Shown here: piece after piece, positions 1-4,690 of the stretch
How positions within the stretch are numbered: the first letter of the stretch is position 1
Layout of the letters: each line of letters opens with the position of its first letter
Source: an uncultured archaeon
GTDB lineage: Archaea; Aenigmatarchaeota; Aenigmatarchaeia; GW2011-AR5
Direction of reading: 5' to 3'
DNA length: 5,637 nucleotides
NCBI GenBank assembly: GCA_903825675.1
Contig: CAIKBN010000064.1
Span: 1-5,637, forward strand
Position numbers and translations under genes: made by a program
Notes under the pieces: generated by a model
The model's input: the letters and a program-made list of their open reading frames with translations, nothing else
Databases searched by the model: none
What the model was told of the DNA's origin: nothing

Positions 1-253
1 CCTCTTCCAAAAATGTAGGCTGTGAGTCTAGTTGAATCCAGTCTCCGTGAAATTTTTCAGGCCAATTTCTTCTTAAAAAACCAGTTCCACTCCCAACTTC
101 TAAAACTCTTTCATTACCTTGAAAGTTTTGATTATAAAAATCTAGAAATAGCCGTCTTGTAGCTCTTAAAACGAGATTTCTGCTTTCTTCATACTCATTT
201 AATATTCCAATACCTTCTTCATCCCATGTACTATTCTCAATTTCTTTATTCAT
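1..253 (-). CDS. SAM-dependent class I methyltransferase, N-terminal part (runs off window)
   Basis: The reverse strand is open from an ATG at 253-251 to base 1, giving 84 complete codons of a gene whose C-terminal part lies outside the window. The translation begins MNKEIENSTWDEEGIG. At residues 50-60 it has VLEVGSGTGFL, the glycine-rich motif I that binds S-adenosylmethionine in Rossmann-fold methyltransferases. WIQLDSQP follows at 72-79, in the position of the second strand, where an acidic residue usually contacts the cofactor ribose. The residues before motif I (about 10-48) are charged and probably helical, as in many small methyltransferases. No SD sequence is visible, but a good TATA-like box lies about 27 bases upstream, which supports this start and leaderless transcription. 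The substrate cannot be told. The epimerase and glycosyltransferase nearby make a sugar or polysaccharide-linked substrate possible, but that is inference. Confidence 0.8.
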   Translation of the reverse strand, partial: MNKEIENSTWDEEGIGILNEYEESRNLVLRATRRLFLDFYNQNFQGNERVLEVGSGTGFLRRNWPEKFHGDWIQLDSQPTFLEE

Positions 254-274
254 AGGATTAGGGATAAATCATAA

Positions 275-286
275 CTTTATAAATTT
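275..286 (-). promoter_or_regulatory. Archaeal TATA box for the minus-strand methyltransferase gene
   Basis: Read on the minus strand this is AAATTTATAAAG, with an A-rich stretch (AGTAA) just upstream that could be the TFB recognition element. The centre of TTTATAAA lies 26-27 bases from the A of the ATG at 253. That is the usual distance from an archaeal TATA box to the transcription start, so the mRNA would begin at or very near the start codon. This agrees with the absence of an SD sequence. Confidence 0.6.
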
Positions 287-368
287 TACTATTATCAAGG
301 GATTACAAATATAGCGCTCCGAACCGAACTTCTACGTTTGCTCTATTCTCTAGACCAAGTTGAATCTT

Positions 369-378
369 CTTAAATTTT
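369..378 (+). promoter_or_regulatory. Possible TATA box for the epimerase gene
   Basis: CTTAAATTTT is centred about 24-25 bases before the ATG at 398, and no SD sequence lies between (TTACTATTAATTTCCTT precedes the start). Position and composition fit a leaderless archaeal promoter, but the match is weaker than that of the box on the opposite strand at 275-286. The rest of the 144-base divergent gap (254-397) shows no ORF or RNA gene. Its only other distinctive part is a less AT-rich stretch around 314-332 containing the short tandem CCGAACCGAAC, of unknown meaning. Confidence 0.35.
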
Positions 379-397
379 CCTTACTATTAATTTCCTT

Positions 398-1246
398 ATG
401 AAAATCCTCGTTACAGGCGGATGCGGCTTTATCGGTTATCACCTGATAGATAAACTAATCACCTTAAACCATGAGGTTGTAGTGCTTGATAACTTATCAA
501 GCGGAAAAAAAGAATACCTTAATCCAGCAGCTAAATTAGTAGTTGGCGATGTTCGAGATTTAGATGATGTCAAAAAATCAATAAGAGGCTGCGAAACAGT
601 TTTTCATCTCGCAGCCCTTACAGACGTGAGATCAGAAGCAGAAGAAACAGATTACCAGGTAAACTTCATCGGTTCTAAAAGTGTCTTCTCAGTTGCAGAA
701 GCCATAAATGCAAAAATTATTTTTGCCTCATCATCAGCTGTTTACGGAAGTTCAGTTGCTAAAGAAGACAGCAAATGCAGCCCCATTTCCCAGTATGGCA
801 GAAGCAAGCTTAAGGCAGAGAAGGCATGCCCAGAAGACTCGCTTATATTAAGAATATTCAACGCATATGGCCCAAAAGGAAAAAGTGTCATAAATATCTT
901 CTGCAAGAAAATACCAAAATACGAGGACATAACAGTATTCGGTACTGGTTTGCAGACAAGAGATTATATTTATGTCGCAGACGTTGTTAATGCAATGATC
1001 ATGGGACTAAAAAAATCAGGCATATACAATGTAGGAACAGGTTTAGAGACTTCGCTGCTGGATGTTATAGAAATAATACATAAGCTTGCAAACAATAAGC
1101 CAAATATCAAATTCGCCATGCCTCGAGATAACGAAGTCAAAAGAAGCAAGGCAGACATCACCAAAATAAAGCACGCTATGGGATGGGGCCCCAGAATAGA
1201 ACTGGTAGAAGGAATAAGAAAATTGCTGGAAAAGTCTGGTGCTTAG
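398..1246 (+). CDS. NAD-dependent nucleotide-sugar epimerase/dehydratase (extended SDR, GalE-like)
   Basis: This 282-residue protein belongs to the extended short-chain dehydrogenase/reductase family, whose members epimerise or dehydrate nucleotide-linked sugars in the cytoplasm with bound NAD. The glycine-rich TGGCGFIG lies at residues 6-13, and D31 of DNLSSG follows the second strand where it would bind the adenosine ribose. GDVRD (50-54) and HLAAL (70-74) are typical cofactor-pocket segments. The catalytic set is visible as SSSAVYG (111-117) and YGRSK (133-137), with Y133 and K137 as the active pair. RDYIYVADV (188-196) is the usual C-terminal-domain motif, followed by YNVGTG (210-215). 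At 282 residues it is somewhat shorter than classical UDP-glucose 4-epimerases (about 310-340). The motifs do not separate UDP-glucose/UDP-GlcNAc 4-epimerase from GDP- or dTDP-sugar enzymes, so no gene symbol is given. It converges on the glycosyltransferase gene 21 bases downstream, suggesting a glycan-synthesis role. Confidence 0.9.
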   Translation: MKILVTGGCGFIGYHLIDKLITLNHEVVVLDNLSSGKKEYLNPAAKLVVGDVRDLDDVKKSIRGCETVFHLAALTDVRSEAEETDYQVNFIGSKSVFSVAEAINAKIIFASSSAVYGSSVAKEDSKCSPISQYGRSKLKAEKACPEDSLILRIFNAYGPKGKSVINIFCKKIPKYEDITVFGTGLQTRDYIYVADVVNAMIMGLKKSGIYNVGTGLETSLLDVIEIIHKLANNKPNIKFAMPRDNEVKRSKADITKIKHAMGWGPRIELVEGIRKLLEKSGA

Positions 1247-1267
1247 TTTCAATTATCAATAAAAGAA

Positions 1268-1972
1268 CTACAACTTCTTCCTCAGCACGTATTTTATATC
1301 TTCAATATAGCTTCTCCAATTCCTCTCGCGTCTGTGCATAAGAAACATGAAGTTCTTGAAACCATCTATAACTCCAACACCTTTTACATATATAGGCACT
1401 TTTATCGGAACATTAGTCGCCTTTAGGTTATTTCTGCCAACCTCGAAAATAATCTCTCCAGCAATCTCATATCTTTCAGATTTGAGATAGAGTTTTTCCA
1501 GTGCGTTCTGCCTAAAAGCCCGGAAGCCGCTTTCTGTGTCTTTTAATCGCGTACCTGCTATGAAATTGGTTGCAGTCTGAAGAAAGAAATTCCCTAATTT
1601 CTTGACGAACGGATATTTTCTTAGGTCCCGTTCACCAAGAACAAAATCATACCCATTGCTTATAGCAGAAACAAATTTCTGTATATCCTCAGGATTATGC
1701 TGGCCATCGCCATCCAGCGTTATTACAATATCAGTCTTTGTCTTCATCGCAGCCTTTAGGCCAGTTCTTATAGAAGAACCAAGACCTGAATTCCTTGCGT
1801 GCCTCACCACCCTTGCACCAGCCCTCTTTGCAAGCCTGCCTGTGTCATCAGTCGAGCAGTCATCAACAACTATAACCCTGTCTACATATTTCTTCGTCTT
1901 CTGCACAACCCAGTATATTGTCTTTTCTTCGTTATACGCAGGTATTACAGCAACTATTATAGGGTACTTCAT
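1268..1972 (-). CDS. Family 2 glycosyltransferase, dolichol-phosphate mannosyltransferase-like
   Basis: This 234-residue GT-A fold protein resembles the catalytic domain of dolichyl-phosphate mannose/glucose synthases, which move a sugar from a nucleotide sugar to a polyprenyl phosphate on the cytoplasmic face of the membrane. The N-terminal strand carries AVIPAYNEE (8-16). VDDCSTDDT (36-44) follows as the nucleotide-binding acidic motif. LDGDGQHNPED (86-96) includes the D-x-D metal-binding motif (D87, D89). GERDLRKYPF (113-122) and KDTESGFRAF (144-153) are characteristic of this subfamily. No C-terminal transmembrane helices follow, so it is the short soluble or peripheral type; the basic, aromatic segment around 203-220 may contact the membrane. 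In archaea such enzymes charge dolichol phosphate for N-glycosylation or surface glycans. The ATG at 1972 has GGGGG only two bases upstream, too close to act as a normal ribosome site, so leaderless initiation from the shared AT box at 1995-2003 is likelier. The donor sugar is unknown. Confidence 0.88.
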   Translation of the reverse strand: MKYPIIVAVIPAYNEEKTIYWVVQKTKKYVDRVIVVDDCSTDDTGRLAKRAGARVVRHARNSGLGSSIRTGLKAAMKTKTDIVITLDGDGQHNPEDIQKFVSAISNGYDFVLGERDLRKYPFVKKLGNFFLQTATNFIAGTRLKDTESGFRAFRQNALEKLYLKSERYEIAGEIIFEVGRNNLKATNVPIKVPIYVKGVGVIDGFKNFMFLMHRRERNWRSYIEDIKYVLRKKL

Positions 1973-1994
1973 AACCCCCTTTTTGTTTAGAAAA

Positions 1995-2003
1995 GAATTT
2001 AAG
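1995..2003. promoter_or_regulatory. AT box at the midpoint of the divergent GT2 / porG promoter region
   Basis: The gap between the two divergent start codons is 53 bases (1973-2025), and GAATTTAAG is centred at 1999, its exact midpoint. Read on the plus strand it is preceded by purine-rich AGAAAA and lies about 27 bases before the porG ATG. Read on the minus strand it is CTTAAATTC, preceded by GGATAA, about 27 bases before the glycosyltransferase ATG. Both directions therefore have the spacing of a TATA box with a purine-rich TFB element and a leaderless start. The sequence is a near but imperfect palindrome. Whether one box drives both genes is inference. Confidence 0.45.
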
Positions 2004-2025
2004 TTATCCTAAAAAAATAGGAATA

Positions 2026-2550
2026 ATGATTGAAATACGTATCCATGGCAGAGGCGGCCAGGGCGCTGTAACTGCTTCTGAACTGCTTGCAGTATCTGCT
2101 TTCAAGGATGGCAAATTCTCCCAGGCCTTTCCATCTTTCGGCCCTGAAAGAACAGGTGCACCTGTTGAGGCGTATTGCCGCATAGATAACCAATTCATCA
2201 GCATAAGAACTCATGTTTATGAGCCGGATTATCTCTTAGTTCTTGATGAATCCCTGCTTAGCGTAGTGGATATTACCAAAGGCCTGAAGAAGAGCGGAGT
2301 AATAATCATCAACTCAGAAAAAAAGTCAAGCCTGAAATTCAAGACATATACAATAAATGCAACCAAGATCGCTCTTGATATTCTAGGAAAGCCTATAGTA
2401 AATACAGCCATGCTTGGCGCCTTTGCTAAGGCAAGCAGATTAGTTTCGCTGAAAAGCATAGAAGAAGCAATAAAAGAGCGCTTTCCTGCAGAGCTAGCCA
2501 AAAAGAACATAGAAGCGATTAAACGGGCTTATGATGAAACAAAGATATGA
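2026..2550 (+). CDS. porG: 2-oxoacid:ferredoxin oxidoreductase (probably pyruvate), gamma subunit
   Basis: This 174-residue protein is the gamma subunit (domain III equivalent) of the oxygen-sensitive oxidoreductase that converts pyruvate and CoA to acetyl-CoA, CO2 and reduced ferredoxin. It starts [26 protein letters not shown] (7-13) is the hallmark glycine loop of the family, thought to help bind Co[15 protein letters not shown] (37-50) is the second conserved block, and [10 protein letters not shown] (126-135) the third. Length is normal (about 170-190 residues). It opens the por operon and ends in an ATGA overlap with porD, so the two are probably translationally coupled. AGGA at 2019-2022 lies only three bases before the ATG, too close for a good SD, so the first gene may be leaderless from the AT box at 1995-2003. 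Pyruvate is the best guess at substrate, from [11 protein letters not shown] and the companion subunits; a branched-chain 2-oxoacid (VOR) enzyme remains possible. Confidence 0.93.
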   Translation: MIEIRIHGRGGQGAVTASELLAVSAFKDGKFSQAFPSFGPERTGAPVEAYCRIDNQFISIRTHVYEPDYLLVLDESLLSVVDITKGLKKSGVIIINSEKKSSLKFKTYTINATKIALDILGKPIVNTAMLGAFAKASRLVSLKSIEEAIKERFPAELAKKNIEAIKRAYDETKI

Positions 2551-2828
2551 TACTTATGCCAGAAAAACCGGAAAAAATCGAAACAGGAGGAAAAACCAGC
2601 CAAAGTTCGCTAGCCAAGAAAACAGGTTCATGGAGAACCTTCCGTCCAATCATCACAGACAAATGCATTGGCTGCGGTTTATGCGTAAGCTACTGCCCAG
2701 AAGGCTGCATAATATTGATAGAAAAGCCAAAAAAGAAAGCAATCATAGGTTACAATTACTGCAAAGGCTGCCTAATCTGCATGAATGAATGCCCGACTAA
2801 GGCAATCAATAAGGAGATGGAAAAATAA
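2547..2828 (+). CDS. porD: 2-oxoacid:ferredoxin oxidoreductase, delta subunit (2x[4Fe-4S] ferredoxin-like)
   Basis: This 93-residue protein carries electrons from the catalytic subunits to soluble ferredoxin. An N-terminal extension of about 35 residues ends in TGSWRTFRP (26-34), a segment typical of PorD. The ferredoxin core follows: [15 protein letters not shown] (40-54) and [12 protein letters not shown] (72-83). By the usual crossed pattern one cluster is held by C40, C43, C46 and C82, the other by C72, C75, C78 and C50. C54 is an additional cysteine. The ATG at 2547 overlaps the porG stop as ATGA, the common coupled junction; an in-frame ATG at 2556 is an alternative start that would remove three residues. 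No SD sequence is obvious before either, so reinitiation after porG termination is likely. The last codons and stop (KEMEK) are repeated almost exactly 79 bases downstream, which is unusual. Confidence 0.93.
   Translation: MILMPEKPEKIETGGKTSQSSLAKKTGSWRTFRPIITDKCIGCGLCVSYCPEGCIILIEKPKKKAIIGYNYCKGCLICMNECPTKAINKEMEK
2809..2828 (+). repeat. Direct repeat, copy 1 (3' end of porD)
   Basis: ATAAGGAGATGGAAAAATAA encodes the last residues of PorD and its stop codon. It matches the sequence at 2888-2907 in 19 of 20 positions, the only change being A to G. Both copies contain AAGGAGATGG, which resembles an archaeal ribosome-binding sequence, and both lie shortly before an ATG (2830 and 2911). The period is 79 bases. 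A local tandem duplication is the simplest explanation. Confidence 0.8.
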
Positions 2829-2829
2829 G

Positions 2830-2907
2830 ATGATATTAGTGGAAGGCGGAAGCCTCCTTTTGATCAAGCTTTTCTTGAAAAAGCTTGATAAGGAGATGGA
2901 GAAATAA
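2830..2907 (+). CDS. Possible 25-codon ORF between porD and the cupin gene; may be a porD remnant
   Basis: An ATG one base after the porD stop opens a 25-codon frame ending at TAA 2905-2907, three bases before the cupin ATG. The peptide has a hydrophobic middle (GGSLLLIKLFL) and a lysine-rich tail ending KEMEK. The PorD protein starts MILM and ends KEMEK; this peptide starts MILV and ends KEMEK, so it looks like a copy of porD that has lost nearly all its interior. AAGGAGATGG at the end of porD lies upstream, but the AGGAG core is 13 bases from this ATG, longer than ideal. The frame may be a real small membrane-associated or leader peptide, or simply an open stretch left by duplication. Two hairpins overlap it, so the RNA structure could be the functional part instead. 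Confidence 0.25.
   Translation: MILVEGGSLLLIKLFLKKLDKEMEK
2841..2857 (+). other. Small hairpin with GGAA (GNRA-type) tetraloop
   Basis: AGGC (2844-2847) pairs with GCCT (2852-2855) around the loop GGAA, which fits the stable GNRA tetraloop class. G2841-G2842 pair with C2856-C2857 if A2843 is bulged, giving a six-pair stem. TTTT follows after CC-T at 2858-2861, so a weak terminator or pausing role is possible. It lies in the only loose junction of the por operon. Confidence 0.35.
2863..2889 (+). repeat. Perfect 11-bp inverted repeat, 5-base loop
   Basis: ATCAAGCTTTT (2863-2873) is the exact reverse complement of AAAAGCTTGAT (2879-2889), separated by CTTGA. In RNA it would form an 11-bp stem directly ahead of the second direct-repeat copy and the cupin start. 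It is not followed by a T-run on the plus strand, so it does not look like an ordinary terminator. An mRNA processing, stability or translation-control site between porGD and the downstream genes is more plausible. A remnant of an inserted element cannot be excluded. Confidence 0.7.
2888..2907 (+). repeat. Direct repeat, copy 2 (leader of the cupin gene)
   Basis: ATAAGGAGATGGAGAAATAA differs from the copy at 2809-2828 at a single base. Here it ends three bases before the cupin ATG at 2911. Its AGGAG (2891-2895) is the only SD-like element for that gene, although the 15-base spacing is long. The first two bases also belong to the right arm of the hairpin, so folding could partly hide the ribosome site. 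Confidence 0.8.
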
Positions 2908-2910
2908 AAA

Positions 2911-3252
2911 ATGAAATTCGAAATAAAGAATGCAAAAAGGTTCAGCTGGCCAGGAATAGAGGGTTATGCCTACATGGACAAAGCTGAATCCAAAAAAATG
3001 AGCTGTGCATATATCAATGTAGGCGGCAGGCACGGGAAAATCAAGAACATAAAAAGCGACAGACTATATTTCGTAATAAGCGGTAATGGAAAATTCATTG
3101 TTAATGATAAATCAATGGATGTAAAAAAGACAGATGCCATTCTGATACCAAAATCAACCCCTTATGATTATAAGGGCAGGATGAAATTATTCCTCATAGA
3201 TTGTCCGGCATTTGATCCAAAGGCAGATATAAAAATAGAGGAAGAAAAATGA
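2911..3252 (+). CDS. Small single-domain cupin protein of unknown function
   Basis: The 113-residue product reads as one cupin beta-barrel. The first conserved block is GGRHGKIKNIKSDRLYFVIS (38-57) followed by GNGKFIVND (58-66), and the second is VKKTDAILIPKSTPYDYKG (71-89). The typical H-x-H...E and H metal ligands of cupins are not in place: only H41 is present in motif 1, and the motif 2 histidine position appears to be Y85 or Y87. It may therefore bind no metal or use another site. The N-terminal part (KRFSWPGIEGYAY, 9-21) and the C-terminal CPAFDPKADIKI (98-109) make it look like the small stand-alone cupins of unknown role common in reduced-genome bacteria and archaea; that likeness is from memory. 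It overlaps cutA by four bases (ATGA) and sits inside the por operon, so a link to the oxidoreductase or its metabolites is possible but unproven. Confidence 0.8.
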   Translation: MKFEIKNAKRFSWPGIEGYAYMDKAESKKMSCAYINVGGRHGKIKNIKSDRLYFVISGNGKFIVNDKSMDVKKTDAILIPKSTPYDYKGRMKLFLIDCPAFDPKADIKIEEEK

Positions 3253-3560
3253 GCACAAAAATTATCTTGACAACCATCGATAACGGCCACAGGGCAGAAG
3301 ACATAGCAGAAAAACTATTAAAGGAAAAATTAGCAGCATGCGTCAGCATAGTTCCGATAATGTCTCACTATTGGTGGAGAGGCAAAATAGAAAGATCAGA
3401 GGAATTCGAGATAAGAATAAAGACAAAGGAAAAACTTGTCGATACCGTATTAAGAAGAATAAAACAACTTCATAATTATGAATTGCCTGTAATAGATGTT
3501 ATAAATGTTGAAAAATCCAGCGAAGGAGAAGAAAAGTGGATTGACGAGGTGACAAAATAA
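3249..3560 (+). CDS. cutA: CutA-family protein (CutA1, periplasmic/cytosolic divalent-ion tolerance family)
   Basis: The 103 residues cover the whole CutA1 family, small ferredoxin-like-fold proteins that form very stable trimers resembling PII signal proteins. The family is named for a copper-tolerance phenotype in E. coli, but its biochemical role is unsettled. Visible landmarks are KLAACVSIVP (27-36), SHYWWRGKIERSEE (39-52), IKTK (57-60), LHNYELPVI (74-82) and a late tryptophan (W97). The usual block is HPYEVPEI; here P is N76 and the second glutamate is V81, while H75, E78 and P80 remain. There is no signal peptide, so it is cytoplasmic. Its ATG overlaps the cupin stop as ATGA, and GAGGA (3238-3242) lies six bases upstream as an SD. 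Its own 3' end contains the SD of porA. Its position between Por subunit genes is atypical and hints at a regulatory or metal-handling role for that enzyme. Confidence 0.9.
   Translation: MSTKIILTTIDNGHRAEDIAEKLLKEKLAACVSIVPIMSHYWWRGKIERSEEFEIRIKTKEKLVDTVLRRIKQLHNYELPVIDVINVEKSSEGEEKWIDEVTK
3546..3552 (+). promoter_or_regulatory. Ribosome-binding site of porA, inside cutA
   Basis: GAGGTGA matches the complement of the archaeal 16S rRNA 3' end exactly over seven bases. It ends 10 bases before the porA ATG at 3563. It is the strongest SD in the operon and lies within the last codons of cutA, which fixes the porA start and couples the two genes. Confidence 0.75.
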
Positions 3561-3562
3561 AA

Positions 3563-4690
3563 ATGAAAAAACTAATCGAGGGCAGCCATGCAATTGCAGA
3601 AGCAGTCAGGCTATGTGAACCTAAGGTCATTGCCGCTTATCCGATAACACCACAGACACATATAGTCGAGAAAATTGCAGACATGGTTGCTAATGGTGAA
3701 ATAGACGCTGAATACATATGCGTGGAGAGCGAGCACTCAGCAATGGCTGCATGCATAGGCGCGCAAGCCACAGGCGTTCGTACTTATACAGCAACATCAT
3801 CACAAGGTCTTGCCTTAATGTGGGAGCTTCTTTATGTAGCCTCAGGCATGAGATTGCCGATAGTAATGAACGTAGCAAACCGCGCATTATCAGCCCCGCT
3901 TAATATCTGGAACGACTGGTCAGACAGCATTGGCTGCCGCGATTCTGGTTGGATCCAGCTTTATTGTGAAACCGCGCAAGAGGCATTAGACACAACAATC
4001 CAAGCATATAAAATAGCTGAAAACAAGGATATACTTCTGCCGGCAATGGTATGCCTAGATGGTTTCTACGTTTCCCATACCTTTGAGCCAGTTGATATTC
4101 CAGAATCTGTTAAAGGTTTTCTTGAAAAATATAAGCCGCATGTAACCCTTGATCCGAAAAACCCAATAACACAAGGTTCATATGCAACACCAGCTTACTA
4201 CCAAGAATTCAAGGAACAGCAGCAAATTGCAATTGAGAAATCTAAGCAGTTAATTAAAAAAGTAAATTCTGAGTTCTCCTCAAAGTTTAAGCGAAAATAC
4301 GGTAACGGCCTGATCGAGCTTACAAACATGGATTCTGCAGATTATGCCATAGTAACCATGGGCAGCATAGCAGGAACCATAAAGCATGTACTGAAAAAAG
4401 AAAAAATAAAAGACATCGGCTTAGTCCGTTTAAAGAGCTATCGGCCATTTCCTGAAGAAGAATTAAAAAAAACACTAAGCAGCATAAAATCCTTAGGCGT
4501 GCTGGAAAAAGATATATCACTTGGCATCGGCGGAGCGCTCTGGAGCGAGCTGCGCTTTATCCAGAAACCAATGGCAAACTTTATCGCAGGCCTTGGCGGT
4601 CGCGATATTAAGGAAGATGAAATAAAGCAGATATTTTCTGCCATCCGCAAAAAGAAACAAGGCATTCACTGGATTGGAAGTAAATTGTGA
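3563..4690 (+). CDS. porA: 2-oxoacid:ferredoxin oxidoreductase (probably pyruvate), alpha subunit
   Basis: The 375-residue alpha subunit provides domains I and II of the enzyme, including the pyrimidine-side contact of thiamine diphosphate and much of the substrate pocket. YPITPQT (26-32) is the family signature. ESEHSAM (55-61) carries the glutamate (E57) expected to activate the cofactor, and TSSQGLALM (78-86) follows. NVANRALSAPLNIWNDWSD (103-121) is the conserved block that includes the arginine (R107) likely to meet the substrate carboxylate. Domain II is visible from about 258 (SADYAIVTMGS) to 300, with GLVRLKSYRPFP. Length is close to the usual 380-400 residues. The gene is two bases downstream of cutA, with a perfect SD inside cutA, and its stop overlaps the next start as GTGA. 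The motifs favour pyruvate over 2-oxoglutarate or indolepyruvate; a VOR-type enzyme is the main alternative. Confidence 0.94.
   Translation: MKKLIEGSHAIAEAVRLCEPKVIAAYPITPQTHIVEKIADMVANGEIDAEYICVESEHSAMAACIGAQATGVRTYTATSSQGLALMWELLYVASGMRLPIVMNVANRALSAPLNIWNDWSDSIGCRDSGWIQLYCETAQEALDTTIQAYKIAENKDILLPAMVCLDGFYVSHTFEPVDIPESVKGFLEKYKPHVTLDPKNPITQGSYATPAYYQEFKEQQQIAIEKSKQLIKKVNSEFSSKFKRKYGNGLIELTNMDSADYAIVTMGSIAGTIKHVLKKEKIKDIGLVRLKSYRPFPEEELKKTLSSIKSLGVLEKDISLGIGGALWSELRFIQKPMANFIAGLGGRDIKEDEIKQIFSAIRKKKQGIHWIGSKL

Noticed and set aside
1247..1267. Terminator between the convergent epimerase and GT2 genes
   Set aside because: The 21-base gap has only a short T-rich stretch on the minus strand (CTTTTATT) and no hairpin. 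This is too weak to annotate.
1602..2012. 136-codon plus-strand frame opposite the glycosyltransferase
   Set aside because: The minus strand carries a complete GT2 protein with all expected motifs. The plus frame is an antisense shadow and would run across the divergent promoter.
2585..2590. AGGAGG, a strong SD-like sequence inside porD
   Set aside because: No start codon lies at a useful distance downstream, and the bases encode part of the TGGK segment of PorD. It is treated as coincidence.
2531..2788. 85-codon plus-strand frame overlapping most of porD
   Set aside because: It is out of frame with the two-cluster ferredoxin sequence of PorD, is highly basic and shows no recognisable motif. 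It is a shadow of porD.
2829..2907. Miniature transposable element with the 20-base repeat as target duplication
   Set aside because: The 20-base repeat includes coding sequence and a stop codon, the inverted repeat lies inside rather than at the ends, and no transposase or other copies are seen. A local duplication explains it better.
4533..4556. GC-rich palindromic stretch (GAGCGCTC and flanking AGCGC/GCGCT) inside porA
   Set aside because: It encodes the conserved GALWSEL region of PorA without any break in frame, and nothing around it suggests a regulatory role.
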